Below are positions 1-13,680 of a DNA stretch of 64,000 nt, piece after piece. This DNA comes from Thamnaconus septentrionalis (Eukaryota > Chordata > Actinopteri > Tetraodontiformes > Monacanthidae): positions 15,551,001 through 15,615,000 of the forward strand of contig CM020513.1 in assembly GCA_009823395.1 (NCBI GenBank), written 5' to 3'. The notes beneath the pieces are model-generated. The model was not told where the DNA came from, did no database searches, and saw only the letters and a program-made list of their open reading frames with translations. Position numbers and translations under genes: made by a program. The stretch's first letter is position 1, and the number at the start of each line of letters is the position of its first letter.

Positions 1-2233
1 AATGAGACTCTTTGGCCTTTTTCAGGCAGATATGCAGTGAAGAGCAGAAGCGGAAACTCTTCACTCCAAGAACCTCTTTGGCTGGTCCACTTTTTTTCCT
101 CACTTGAGATTTTTTTTCATTAGTAAAAGAGCTGATCAAATCAAATACCATCACAAAAAATGGAGTCATGTGACAGCTGTTTATTTGACAGCGTCTTACC
201 TGTGTCTGAGTGATGTAAGAGCAACAACAGATATGGAGAAGTGATGAGGAACCACAACATTCCTCTGGCTTATCACTGATAAAACTAATCTGAAAGCAAA
301 TTCTGCTGATCTCACTTCATGATGTTTGCTACAGTGCAGTAGCGGTGTCACGATCTTCTGACGCAACCAGCGGAGAATTTTAGAGTCTGGTGTCATCCAT
401 GTTCTCAGGCTCGCAGTTGATTTTACTTCCTGACTAATAGTTATGTTTTTTTCCTGCTTTCTCCGCTTCAGCTAACTCATGGGTGCAGCTACCTTGTTGT
501 CTGGCAACAGAGGGAAACGTCCTGCTCACCTGTGCTTCCTCAGTTTTGTTCTCTGGAGATGTTTTTTAGTCACAACCCCACTTTATCCCTTTGAGGAATT
601 TATTTGGATTACTATTAATGTCTAATTGATTACCACAAAATGACTGTGTGTTTTCTTCTTCCAGTTAATGATGGTGGCTGAATAGTGATAAATGAGGTAC
701 CATCCTTGTTCACCTGTATCTGCACACATGGAATTCAAGGTGTATTTTGCATCACGCATCTTTTCATTGACGGGAAATTTGGATAGATGATATTTTTGTA
801 AAATGACCCAATCCCTCTGCCAGAAGTAAAACCCTTATTCTGTTTGCCAAGATGTGACAATTTGAAAAACCACTAAAGGTTAGGACTCCACCGGGGGATT
901 CTCTGGTATTAAGATTGTGAAAGAGATGCATTGAGGGCCAGCGTACAATGACAGAAGAAGACATCTATCATTTTCAATTTTGGCATTTGTATTGTCATTT
1001 ATATGAAGCCTTTCATGGAGGTGACTTTGATGGAAACGTTTCGCCCAGTGCGCTGTTTGCACTGCAGGTTGCTGCTCGGAGGGAGATGAAGGCAGGCCAG
1101 TAATTGTTAACAATGCGCCTCATTTCATGGCCACAGTCAGATTAGCAGATGCTTGATAGTGTCATGCTGCCTTTGAGCAGGATATTACACAAACAGTCTC
1201 ATAATAGAATGCGCACCAAGTGGATGGTAACTCAGATCAGCTGCCAGAGCACATCCATCCATTACGCTGCTAAAGAGTCAAGTCAGCTTTGAGTCAACAC
1301 GCTTCTCCAGTGCGGCGATAACGCAGAATGTAAACATCCTTTGCCATTATATTCAAACAATGTAAACTCTCCCCAAAATAAGATTACAGCCATTAACAAA
1401 ATGTCTGCCGTGCTGATTCTGTAATCACCGCTCGCAGTTGACAGTCTAATCATATTGCAAATAGTCTTGTTATGGGGAAAGCAGGGGTTATTTCATGTAC
1501 GATGACAAAATGCGAAAGCCAGCTGTCCTCAGAAGGAGGGTGAGTTTCATCTGACGCTGCGCAGCCCTGTTTAAAACTCTGCTATACAAAGATCAATATG
1601 TGACAGCACTTAGGAATTATTTGCACTGACCTGACATTTATTTTGAGATGCTGAAGCCGGCGCTTCTGCATGAATGCAGAGCAAAGGGAGTCACAAAGCG
1701 TTTTGCTCATGCTTAGATTTGCTATTGCTACACTGCTGACCTGCGTTACAGACACAGTGTCCTCCTGTAGAGAAGGCTGGTGGCAAGTCGACACACCGAC
1801 GGCGTCCCTGGAATTAATCCCTGACGTATTTATGCTAAATGTATCCATTAAAATGTATTGTGTGCAAAAGGGTCTTGAGGACATTAGTCCAGGAGGACAT
1901 TTATTGTGAATAGTGTGAAATTTAAATGAAATAAGGAAACAAGGAATAACAAACGTTATGACTGGCCAAGGGAAGAGAGTTGATTCAATTAATGTGATCA
2001 CACACACTCATTTTTGGCTTTTACCAAACACATTATTTAAAGGGCTATTTAATACATCATGTGGGCATGCTCTTCCTTTAAGTGGTTTCATAAGGTGCCA
2101 TATCTCTTTGGTCCATTAAAAGAAGTGTTATATATTCAGTAATGGGCTCCCATGCAGTCCGAGTAATGAACTGATTAATTCTCAGACCTGGAATGAGCTT
2201 ACAAATGTGCACCAGCATTTATCTTTATTACTT

Positions 2234-2234
<1 letters not shown>
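1..2234. other. Unique non-coding sequence
   Basis: No gene, tandem repeat or mobile element is recognisable here. Open frames on both strands are short and match nothing I know. A perfect TGATTAAT (PBX-HOX type) lies at 2172-2179. A minus-strand segment at 200-289 has acceptor-like and donor-like flanks and is discussed as a finding. Confidence 0.5.

Positions 2235-2265
<31 letters not shown>
2235..2265 (+). repeat. Poly(A) tract, 31 A
   Basis: An uninterrupted run of 31 A. I see no SINE, LINE or processed-gene body immediately upstream, so it is called a simple homopolymer and not a retrotransposed tail. Confidence 0.9.
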
Positions 2266-2269
<4 letters not shown>

Positions 2270-4201
2270 AAGCATATATTCAACAAAGGCATTAGCTGGT
2301 AGCTTTGACTTAGTTGAAACACCTCAAACTATGAAAGTCTCTGTACTGTACTGGAATTAGAAGTCTGCATTTACACATTTAAAATCAACAGTCAGTGTTA
2401 GATTGACAGGCAAACACCAGGCAGCAGTGTAGTTAAAGCAACTTTGACAGATAAAGGGTTGTAAAGGCCAAGTAGCCTTTCTGATCGATCGTTCTGGATC
2501 TTGGGAGGCCGATTATGGGTCTGTCGGTGCAGGTGATGTCCGGGAAGATACCGGCTATCAGTCTTTCTTGCAGAGTTGGAACTTTGTGCCAGGTTGAGTC
2601 TTGGCTTCACTTCTTCTCTCAGCCTTCACCTCTTTTGCAATATACATATCATTTACACTGTATCCAAGCCAGGGAGCAATTCTTGCCAAATTAAAATAAG
2701 AAATGTGCATCTTCTGAGTAGCTATGGAGTGAGTAAATAAACAAGAGTTTAAGTAATCTGTTAGCCACATAAACTGGGTTACATTAAAATATGAGAAAAA
2801 TATGAGTCAAATTTAGAGAAGATGCTGGTTGTGTGCGTTCCAACTGCAGGAAAGATTCATCATTCTTCGTCATTTCACACTTACCTCTTGTTTTGTTTCT
2901 TTTCCATCTCTAGTACTGACAATTTATATTTTTTTTCAAAAAGTAAAAGGAAGAAACTCATCACCAAGTGAATTTCAAGATTTTTAAGTGAAACTATTTT
3001 TGTGCATATATCATAAACCGCATCATCAACACCATTATCACGGTGACCCAAAAATATAGAGAGTGTTTGCTGAAGGTACAGTGGCGAGAAACACACGTTT
3101 GCGAATTGCAAAAAGTGGTTTTGAATGACTGATTAGCTGTTTCAAAAACGTCTTCTTAACAATCAACGCCTCTGCAGCAGCCAGAGAAATAATTTGCAAG
3201 GCCTCGAGTGGTTTATTCAAACCCCCTTGTGACTTAATTCCAACGATATACACAGTTAAAATCAGACTAAACCGTCTCCAGAAATCAGGGTGTTGTGCAC
3301 CAAAAATCTGCTGAGCTTCATCAGTGGGTGGCAGCAGGTGCAGAGCTCAAACTGATGAATATGGAAGCAGAGAATGAATGTGAGAGAAGTAAAGCTCGGG
3401 GGCAAAGGATTGCTGGTGAAAGAAAACATAGTGAAAATAACTCCACACGCTCGTGTTCAAGCCATTTGCATTGACCGAAGCTGGAATTTGACGATCCAAA
3501 GCATCACCACAGAGCAAAGCCAGAGCGGGACAGTCAACAGTCTCCCACAGGGCCGCCATCACCCCAGGAAGCAACAAGACTGATTCACTACCAAATACAG
3601 TTACATTACATAGTGCAATTTCCATTGTATAGTTACAGACATTGTAATTGCAGTGGTTTTTTTCCCCATTTACTTCATTACTATCAACTAAGCAAGTGTT
3701 CAAACTATCCAGACTGTAAAGCTTCTGGCTGTACATCTGTTTTTGTTCCGTACTGTTGTCTCAGCAGATCCTCAACCCTTGTGTTGTGTGTCGAAATGTT
3801 GTTTAGGTCCGTTAAGGGCTAAATGCCCTTTAGCGACTTCTCCCCAGTCTGGGTCAAATGAAATGCTAGCAAAATTCTGCTAGTTTGTTCAAATCATTGC
3901 CCCGAATACCTGCCAGGTTATCTGTTGTACTTTCCAAAGCAGGCCAAACTTTTTCCCCAAGACGCTCCTGAACACAGCACCAGAAATCAACAGAGCACAA
4001 CAACAGCTCAGTGTTGGGAGAGGGAGGCAGTGAACATTGAAGCTTCTCAGGACAAAATCAGCTGTGTTAGTGCAACTGTTGTTCCTCGACTGTTAAAAAG
4101 TTGGCCATGTTCATCATATTGTGCAACAATAATTATGGGTTGTTTGGTATCCAAGGGCACAACATCAATCACGTTGCTGAAAATAAAGCTCAAACCCTGA
4201 G
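2266..4201. other. Unique non-coding sequence
   Basis: No supported gene. There are short open frames on both strands, for example 3374-3583 (+) and 3347-3736 (-). They overlap each other, have no recognisable domain and are treated as chance. No repeats beyond short A/T runs. Confidence 0.45.
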
Positions 4202-4222
4202 ACACACACACACACACACACA
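4202..4222 (+). repeat. (CA)n microsatellite
   Basis: About ten perfect AC/CA units, the first of several dinucleotide tracts in the window. Confidence 0.9.
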
Positions 4223-5679
4223 ATTTAACTTTTGTGTCTTCTTTGTGTGTCTGTTTCTTCATGTTTTCACTCACAATTTAAAGACAGCAAAAATAATAAC
4301 CCCTGCAGATAACCCCACTATCTGAATGCAACGTCTGTTTTGTAAATCATCGTTTGCTACCTCCTTTTCACTTCTGCACTGAGGATGCACAAAGCAAGTC
4401 TTTCTGCGCGGCTCCAGCTTCGGTACAGCGTCTCTCAAGCTGTTCTTGGAGAGAAAAATACAAGCAGTAAAGACTCCAGTTGAGTGAATGCGCTGAATGC
4501 AGCGCCTTGATTATGGCAATAACTCAGAGCTATTCATGAACTCGCGCAGCTCTCACACTGGACGTCTTTAGAGCGCGGCCGGACAGAGCCGTGCGCCGAT
4601 GCCGGATGGCCGTCGAAGCAGTTACGGGGGAGGATGGAGATGGAGATGAGAGGACTGCGAAGAGGTGCAGGGGAGAGAGGGAGGGAGGGTGGGAGAGAGG
4701 GAGGGTGGCATCCGCGTACAAACAAATACCTCTTTAGAATTCTACACGGCACTCCGCTGCAGCGTGTTTGGTTTCCAGGCAGCGCTGCATTATTAATGCA
4801 CCCATCTACCCCTGTACTCCCACCCCCAGAGCTCAGAAATTAGGGTGGTGTGGGGGGGTGGGGTTGGCAGAACAAGTTGGTACAGGGGTGTTTAATACGG
4901 AGCAAAGTTATCTGTAAAGGTTAATCACCTAAACACGGAACAGCGGAGAGAAGAACATTCTTTGCACATTTCAGTGGATTTGTTGGTTTATTTGTTTGCT
5001 AATATAGGAGTGTGTGTACCGACTCTTTCATACTGTGAAAAACTCAATGAGGATATGATCTCTGCAAATTGAATCCCACACCCTGGTCAAAGCTACGCAG
5101 AGCAAAGATCGGTGGTGAATATAGTAAAAATTGTCTTAAATCAATTTTTGACTCCACTCTGATCTGTGGAGGATACCTTTTATTGTTCATATTAAGAGTC
5201 CCTTAGTCCTGAACAATAAAATTCAGGCAATTGACCCTTCATGATGTCTTAAACAGCTGTGCTTCTATATCACCCAGGTTACTAACAACAGCCCCAGCCA
5301 AGTGTTCAAACACCCACCGAGGCTTTTGTTTGTTTATTACATACATATTTTGGGGGAGTTAATCATGTGAGGCGGCTCCAGCAAAGTCCGGGATTCAGTT
5401 TAACTTGTGAAACTGGTGACGATACAGGAAGTTTCTTAGTAGGAGCCTTATGAGGGCGGCTGAGCCTCACAACCCTGCTAGACTCAACATCATTGTTTCC
5501 AAGTTTGTAAGTATTGTACTCTAGTCGTGTGAAGTGTGTTATTAAAAAGAGATTTCCGATACGAGAAAGTTGAGCCTAATGACAGCAGCGCCGCTCCGCC
5601 CACAAACAGTAATGAATCTCTCGCAACGCTCCTGGAAAGCTCAGCCAAGTTTTTACACGCTGAACGAGGGCTGATGATG
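4223..5679. other. Unique non-coding sequence with a small CpG-rich patch
   Basis: CG dinucleotides cluster at about 4400-4640, followed by a purine-rich GGGA/GAGG tract at 4671-4707. No open frame here looks coding. The CpG patch could be a minor promoter or a methylation-free enhancer. Nothing further is recognisable up to 5679. Confidence 0.35.
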
Positions 5680-5960
5680 CGATGATATCGCACTTCGCGA
5701 AAAACTGTTTCGGCCGACCTGCCAGAGATGTAATCCCCACTCTGATAAACAGTCTCTGTCTTTCTGTGAGTCTAATTAACAGACAGACATGTTTGTGCCT
5801 GGCAGGCATTCAGAAAGAGAGCGGAGTAGGGAGAGAGCGGAGGGTGATAAAGATTCCAATTTCCCCAGTCACTCACATCATGAGGTACACGTTGTGTCTC
5901 CCTCCAGACTTGACACTGTGCCTGTCTATTGGAAAATGTTAAAATTTAACCTTTGACAGA
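5680..5960. promoter_or_regulatory. Candidate cis-regulatory block
   Basis: Balanced-composition block without repeats. It carries TAATCC (OTX/PITX type) at 5731-5736 and CTAATTAA at 5772-5779, near clustered CG dinucleotides. This texture is typical of conserved non-coding elements, but conservation cannot be seen from one sequence. Confidence 0.22.
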
Positions 5961-8395
5961 CAAAATAATGCTGTGTTTTTTTGACAGCAGCACTTGGCCT
6001 CAGCTCTTTCAGTTCTGCCTCTTTCGGGGGCATCATTTTCTATTCAAGGTAATGGGGTTGAAGTAATGAATTCTGGTACAGGCCAAGCCACGTCCCCCTC
6101 GTGACCTCCTGTCTCTAAATGAAATAGTCAGCAGAGAACTGGGCGGAAGTATTACAGTATACAGCCCCAGAAACACAGCTCTGCAGGGAAGGTTCAGGAA
6201 GTTCCTTCCTTCATTACCATTTTTCTCACTTTGTGAATCCCGCTCAATTTGTATTTATTTTTTTCTCTCCGATGAAATTCAAAGCAAATCTGCCAAAAAA
6301 AAAAAAAGAAAGAATGCCAATACCTGTTACCTCTCGTCTTTATTTTCACAACACAAAACAAGGCACTGTGGCGAGAGCCAGCTGTTGTCTCGGATACCTA
6401 ATGTGCTCCAAGACCAATCAAGCTATTAGGCGCTGTTTCCTGGTGGAGGTATTGAAATCTGCAAGCGGAGATGAGCAGTGGATACAAGCGGTCACATGAG
6501 CTCGTTCATGAAGTCATCCTGTATTTGCCTCGGGGAATGTAACACCAGCGATATCCTGGTAACATTAACATCCCTCACAGGTGCTGTTTGCAAAATTGAT
6601 TAAAGTTAAACGTACTTCCACCCAGGTGTAGCATTAATAAACCTGTATCCCATTAGGTAATTTTGGCATAACTAGATTAATTGCTTGTTGAATGAAGCTG
6701 AATCTACATGTTTACATAGGTAATCATGAAAATACACATATTATGAATTAATTTTAGATTCATGTTTCAACATATTATTAGATATTGGAACAGTTTCATT
6801 CGGTAGTTTTCACATAGCACATATTTTCTTTCCCCTCTGTCTCAGCAGGCAGACCATGGTGCCAGTTGCTAGGTGACCAAAACGGACGCTGTTGAGTATT
6901 TTTTTCCATTTGCTTCTGACTTGGTTGCACATATCATGGACAAAGCATACATAGAATCTAGACTTGGAATGAAGAAAATAATAATTGATTGACTGAGTTC
7001 AGTGGGCGGCAGCATGTGAGACATCATTTAACATGGTCTGACTCAGGAGGAGGTGAGGAAAACTGGGACTGGATTTAATGGAGCTGCCAGGAGGTTTTCC
7101 CATACTCCCTCCAGCGCTTTCATTGAGCAACGGTGCCGGAGCCACCTTAGACACATACGGTGTATGTCCAGGGGACTACAGTTCCCCTGCCACATCATCT
7201 GCTACACCCTCAGAGGGACACATGCTGGGTTTTCATCTGCCTGTGCTCCACAAGAGATGAACTCGTGCTTTTCAAACATGCTGCAAGTGTCCAACTTCCC
7301 CAGAAATCATCATACAGATGGTTCTAAAAAAGGCCAGACATCCGTCTCTGCTGAAGAGCCTGATGGGCTTTTAGGTCAGGCTGAAGAGTTTAACAGTAGC
7401 TTACTGGTCCCACACCCGATCAGTTCTCACGTTCAACAATGGCACCTTGTTAAGCCTCCTGACTGCAAGAAGAGCGAGAAAACACACAAGAAACAAGCTG
7501 CTAAAAGTACTGGTACTGCACAAGTGCAACTTTCAGAACTTTCCAGTCATGCAGCAGGTGGGAAGGTGGAATTCATCACTTAGGACACAACTCATCCACT
7601 CCAGCACTCTTCTCTTTTGCAGCGCCCAGGTAGCTGTTAAAGAGAACCTCTGGCAAGTCTTTCATCCTCACGGCAATCTGCATTTTAAGTCTCTACTTTT
7701 TTTTATAGCACTGACTGTTCCATCTTATCAACTCATTGTTACATGAGTCAATGAACACATTGGCATTTGGACCAAAGCCTGTAAATCCAATCTGAATATA
7801 CTGAAAACACTTAATGCAAAAGATGCACTACAACTAAAATAATAATTCTGAGACTGACAAATACATAATTTTAACATCCTAAAAAAAATACTTCTATTGG
7901 AGAATTGAGTCATTAGATGGGAAGCTTAATAGTACTGAGCTCCCCTACTGGTATTGTTAAGGATGCATGTAATGTCTTTAAAAGATTTGGAATGCTCAAT
8001 TGCTCTAAAGAGCACTCCATTGCCTCTGATTCACCGTTCGATTCACTTGTTCATTCTTCCAAGAATGATGCTGCTGCTATAGTCAGAGCTACTCTTTTAT
8101 TTTTAAGCCAATTTGCACGAAGCCCTTAAACTGTTGGACACCAGTACGTCAGCGGCTCCTAAAATGTAGAGCAGTGTTTCTTAAAAGTGTCAGCTCACTG
8201 TATTTCTCAGCCTTTAATGAGTTTTAAATGACAGCCAACATGTTTTGAAGTCCGCCTTTGTCCTTATCTTGTGCAACGGAGGTGGCCTAATCCTTTTTCA
8301 AATTCAAAACTATCAGCTTCAGTTTAAATATCACAACCTCTGCTGAGAGTATTTTATTAGTAATTAATAATATTTATATATAATTATTATAATAT
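5961..8395. other. Unique non-coding sequence
   Basis: It includes the longest open frame of the window, 7053-7583 (+, 176 codons). That frame has no recognisable domain and overlaps other open frames, so it is not called a gene. AT-rich sequence begins near 8350. Confidence 0.4.
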
Positions 8396-8420
8396 TATAA
8401 TATAATATAATATAATATAA
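8396..8420 (+). repeat. (TATAA)5 pentanucleotide repeat
   Basis: Five perfect TATAA units at the end of an AT-rich stretch that starts near 8350. Confidence 0.85.
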
Positions 8421-10570
8421 TAGCCTCCGTTTTCCCATCTATGACAAGGCTGCTTAACACATACCACCAACCATGTGCTCACATCACCCATCTAATTGGA
8501 CGCAAGTGAATAGGTTTGGGAAATGCTCAGTGTTTACGGTAAAGCCACTGTGATCAAGGCTTCCTCATGCTTCAACACTTACATTTGCCAACAAGGTGAA
8601 AATCTGTTTCAGGAGGAAGATCTGATGTGGACTCATGGAGCATAAAGTGGTTGAAAAGCCCTCCGTTGCCAAAATCAGGCCGGGTTAAGCATCACACGGG
8701 TCGTTGTTGTGTTTGCTTCACTGAGGGGTTTTATGCCAGTGCGTGACCTCTACACACTGTGTTCACAGAGGCAGGAAATGTGAGTCATCCTGATGGTGTG
8801 TCTGTATAAAGACCTTCAACCCCCGAGTCAGAGAGAGATGTCAACTTTACCTTCACAACTGACAGGTCAAAGCCCTCATAACTGAATGATTTTGATAAAA
8901 GAAAACATATAATGTTTTGTTTTAAATAAAATATACCTCTAATTTTCCTCTGAAGACTTGAGGTTAAATTTTATTTTTTTGTCTGTTTGATCCAAGTTAT
9001 AAAATTCTAAAAGGCAGAGATGGGAAGCCATAAAGTTCATTCATCCAAATAATGTGCGCATGTTCATTTCCATTTCACAAGACTTATTGCTTCCTGTCCC
9101 AAGGAAATATCTTATTTACTACTTTCCCCTGATGGATGTTGCCAGCCATTACTTTCCAGGTTTTATATTCCGGGAAGAGGCCATTTTCTAAAAGAGTACT
9201 TTTACATTTGACACTGAGGTACCCTTTATCTACTTCGCAAGAACAATTTAAATACTTTTCCACAAGTGATCTTGAGAGAGTACCGTCCTGAATATACAAT
9301 ATGTTCTCCATGCACATTGAACCCCACTCATCCTCTGCTCAGTCCACTTCTTAATCAACCTCAGCCCCCGAGATCAATAGCCTGCGAAGGACAATTCAAT
9401 CAACCACTCATAACAACAGACCAATTAAAACATAATCCATTTACCCATCACCTTTAATAAACATATTTAATTTTCAACGTGATCCTGAGGCATCCTGACT
9501 ATCAATAATGCAAGCCCTCTCTCAAGGGCAATGTGCTGCAGGTGCTGACAGCACATCCTGAAATCTTTACATGAAGGGTGAACCGCTGCTCTCTGTTGGG
9601 AACTGGAGAGCGCAGAGCTGACCTGTGACAGAAGTGGCCTCATTGCCATGCTAACCGTCTTCTCGCATCCTGAGAAGCGAGCCTGCCAGAAGCCATGTTA
9701 GGGCAGGGAGGGAGCGCCCGTCAAACACTGCTGCTTAGGCTGTGAGATCAGGCTCAGCGCTCACACTCTCCACAGCCCGTGGCTCTGGTTTGATTCAAGT
9801 AAAATGTAACATTGCTGCCTTTAGTGAGCAAATACGAAAAGGGTTTTTGACCCACGGACAAATGACATAAAGTCATAGAACTCATTATGTGAAGCCACTC
9901 AATTACAAATAGAGTTAGATAGCACACAAGCACGCTTGAATTACAATTAATTTCAACCTGCAGTTCTGCTACAGTGGAGCTACTAAAACGCTTCTATTAG
10001 ATGTGTTAAATGAAATCTACAGTACCACATAATCTGAATCTGTTCCATTTAAAGGTGACAGATTTAGACTAGGAATCTGGAAGGGAAAGTATGTAACATA
10101 TTTTTAGTTAGATGAAGTCATAAAAAATGAAACTTTTTAATCCACATAAGAGCGGGACCACTTGGAAAGACATGGTCATGCTGCACCACAATGTACGTAT
10201 GCTAACCCGGAACTTTGAACTACTCAGGGTTTGTCCATTTTTACCCCCGAACAACAAAGCTAGTACAAGAAATGTGAATTCAAGTGCAACATCAGAAGGC
10301 AGGAACTAACTAACAGTTTCCACTCAACGGTTCTACTTCCTATTCACTTGGGCTTTCGAGTGCGTCATAGCCTTGTACAAACAAAAAGGTACGACAGTGA
10401 GTTGAAGTGCTTGCTTTCAATTCACTACAACTGAATATGGGCCCAGCAAATGTTGATTTATTTATTTACTTCAAGATAGAGACTAAATTTGAGACGTCAA
10501 GATTGTAAAACCAGTGTCAGCTTTGAGACTTACACAGTGCAACTGTCAAATCATAAAGGAGTATCATACA
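8421..10570. other. Unique non-coding sequence
   Basis: No gene or mobile element recognised. Short AT-rich patches and small open frames on both strands only. Confidence 0.45.
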
Positions 10571-11060
10571 TTCCATGGAGGCATCTCATACTGTATCATA
10601 CGTGCAGCTAAACCAACCACCTAAAATGAACAGTTTTGACTCTCTCACACACTCTTCTACTACTTCTGCTGCTTCTGCTCCTGCTGCTGCTGTGAAGGGG
10701 TCCTTTCCAAATCTGACGTCTCGCTGCACTCTGGCATCAAAGCCCCTCGTACGACGGCCGACACCTGGTGCATCTCTCGTTGCCAAAGAAGCATAGCGAG
10801 GGGGCTCAGATGCCTGGATGAGCGGGGAGAATTCGCTAAACACCTCCTGCTTAACACACTATCATACGCAGTCGAGCGAGAGGTCCCGGCAAGGACGCAT
10901 TCGGCTGCGAACAGACACTGCAGACACTGAGACGGGCGCCGTGCCTTTCGTTACACATTCTTATTTAAGCAGGTTGGCGGAGGTGCCAGGCAGTCTCCCG
11001 CTGCGACGGTGCGGCCAATCTCTCGCGTTGTCAGCCGTGGGTGACTTACCTCCTTATCTG
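10571..11060. promoter_or_regulatory. Candidate CpG-rich regulatory block
   Basis: CG dinucleotides are frequent from about 10740 to 11050, above the flanks, with no tandem repeats. A strong minus-strand splice-donor-like GGAG/GTAAGT sits at about 11043-11053, but no convincing exon adjoins it. It could be a weak promoter or an enhancer. Confidence 0.25.
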
Positions 11061-13446
11061 ATCGTAACCAAATTCTAAAGACATTGCACTACAAAAAACA
11101 CTGAAAAATCCTGTGGTGAAGAAAAATCCTTGTCAAGTCAGTCGGTTTTTCCACTGTACCCCTGGGCTTTGTTTGGAATGTTGTAAAGGTCAGAGGCGGA
11201 GCTTGTGGGTGTTATTTTTTATGCCCACTCTATTCACTCAGTCATGAGGTTTGTTCTTCAAAAAACATTATTTGTTCAATCAAAAAAAAAAACGTGATCA
11301 AATGCTATACGGCTCAAGCCTCTGTGCTCTCAACGGCAGCCGGCTTTGCTGTTTTCAAAGTAAAATGTTTTGCCTCGACTTTTTTTGAGAAAGGGCAGCA
11401 GTGATGTTCTCCACTACCACTGAACAAGACGTTGGAGCCTGTCACGATGCATTAACCTCAAGCCGTCTTTGACGCCGTCAAGTAGAGAGAGCAGCTGGGG
11501 ATATTGCCCAGGACCTTTCCAGATCTTCAGCGTTCGGATCTGCAAAGCAAATATGCAGAAGCCGCATGACTGGTCCACACTGCCGACCTTTACCACAAAA
11601 CATTTCAGCTTTGAGGAGTGGCCAACAATATTTTCACCACTGTGAAGCAGAACAAAACAGAAAGAGTTCAAGATGTAGACATGTAGCGTGTGCGTGTTTC
11701 AGGCGAGGGTGCATGAGAGGTAATGAGCGAACATATGTTCTTAAAATCTAATCAACTCTGACTCCTACATTGAATTCAGTGTTATTATTTCATCTCAAGT
11801 CACCACACTGTGAAGCTCCTGATGGAAAAATCCATTATATTTGTCACAGGCAGCCTTTGATTTAAAATGTTCTTCCCCACCATGTTTAATCAAATGTTAC
11901 CCCTGAAAAAAAAAAAAAAGAATGTTTGCACGTTTTTCCATTATACATATTTGAACACCATGTGTCCTCCTTTTATAATGCAATCAGGTTTTTTTTTCTC
12001 ATGTTATTTCAGATGTGAACAAACCTGCTGTTTTGTTGTTGTTTGATTTATTGGGACGTGGCAAGTATTCACACAGAGAGGTATTACAATGTGTATCCAT
12101 AGACATAAAGAATGTAGCAGCGGAGAATGTTTTTATAAATAAATCAAACCATAAATAAATTCTACTGGCAAAACTCAAAGCGAAAAATTATTTTTCAGTC
12201 CTGTGAAGTTGCTGGATAGAGAACCTGAATCAGTGGGACGCAAGTTTAAACAAACCATTCAATTCAGTCGAGCCATTGTCTAAACTTTAGCGACTCCTTT
12301 AATTCTAGTCCTTAATGATCATTTAAAAAAATGTTTTAGTTGTATAATCTTTTTAGTTGTGGAGTGCTGTTATCGATGCATTAAGCTCTCACTTCCTCAC
12401 TTCATCCATGATGACGAACTACACTTATTCAGATTCATTTAATGAATATTTGCTTAAGTTTTCAAACATGATTAGATTTCACATTTACCATTTACAGTCC
12501 AATCCCAGAGAAGGAACCCATGAATAATCAGACAGGAAGAAAAAAAAAAACTTTTCTTGGGAAGGAGTTTAAGCACACCTGGCCTCCCGACTCTGCCGAA
12601 CTCCAGGTGACGTTTCCCTTTAGGTGGCAGGAAAGGTGGCCATAAAGCCCACCGGAGTCTGTATCCGGCTGACGCTTGTGTGAGCTGGAATCAATTGGAT
12701 TTTTTTTCAGCAGCAGCAGCAGCGGCAGCAGTTGCGGGCCACCTCTGGGGTTTGCTTGCCCACTGGCAAAGCTCTGCAGCTGTAAGGTTTGGCATGTGGC
12801 CCTCTCCACAAAGCAGTGAAGCAGAATTGTAGAGCACAATGTTTATCTCTCTTCTTTGCTGTGCCCTAGTTGTCGCCTTTATTTCCCAGTCTTGTGTGGG
12901 TGCGCACAGATTTCACTTGCCAGCCCATTGACACCAACACAGCCACAGTAACAGGCCTTGATTTGCCTTAGCTTTGAAAGACCCAGTGTGGAAAATTTGG
13001 TTGCGTCTAATGGTATGAAAGCACATCACAAACAATGTCAGTGGCTGTTTCTGATGACCCACTTGAGCTCACATCTTTCTTCTGCCAGCTGTGATTACAG
13101 GATGAGTGTAACCCAGAGCAGATTGCCGTTCTGGGAGACTCGGTGGTGCAACAACACGGCCACCTGCTGACAGGTGGGCCTGGTCGTTATGTCACTGTAA
13201 GTGGTTTTTATTCACAATGTAAACACAAAAGCTGACTTTATCAAACATCGGCTTTTTTAACATTCAAGGACTTCGAGACTTCTTTCTTGATTCAAAGAAA
13301 TTGGCCTAATGGACTCAGAGGAGCCAATAAAAAAGAGCGTAAACTAGAAACAACTGGAATCTTTTCATTCACAGGACAAGAAAAAGCTCAGAATTCATCT
13401 GTTGTCAGTATTGCTCTTTTCACGCCTCTTATATTTCACAAGGTCA
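11061..13446. other. Unique non-coding sequence
   Basis: No supported gene. A short interrupted CAG repeat lies at 12708-12731. A minus-strand frame at 12528-12839 crosses it and is judged non-coding. A-rich runs lie near 11281-11292 and 11906-11918. Confidence 0.4.
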
Positions 13447-13510
13447 GTTGTGGCTTAGGTGTAGAGCACTTGTCTAGTGACTTCAGGTCCTCTCCTGGGG
13501 CCCGGCGTGT
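13447..13510 (+). mobile_element. Possible tRNA-derived SINE head, degenerate
   Basis: GTGGCTTAGGTGTAGAGCAC resembles the A-box region of tRNA-derived fish SINEs. It is followed about 30 bases on by AGGTCC and a C-rich segment where the B box would be. The B box is decayed, and no tail or target duplication was found. It could be chance similarity. Confidence 0.3.
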
Positions 13511-13632
13511 CATACAAACAAGACTGTAAAGGTGAAAATGCTCTCAGTGCTCTGGCGTCAATGCGCCAATTCCTGTGTGACTGCTTACTGCCTCTGATAA
13601 GCAGACAACACCCTGCAAGGTCAGAGTGGTGT

Positions 13633-13633
<1 letters not shown>

Positions 13634-13669
<36 letters not shown>

Positions 13670-13680
13670 GTGTGTGTGTG
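13634..13680 (+). repeat. (GT)n microsatellite, interrupted
   Basis: GT repeat of 47 bases with one C interruption at 13665. It is probably length-variable between individuals. Confidence 0.93.

Noticed and set aside
2235..2265. Poly(A) run considered as a retrotransposon tail
   Set aside because: No retrotransposon or processed-gene body upstream and no flanking duplication found.
7053..7583. 176-codon open frame, the longest in the window
   Set aside because: No recognisable domain, overlapped by other open frames, and no promoter or splice context. Consistent with chance.
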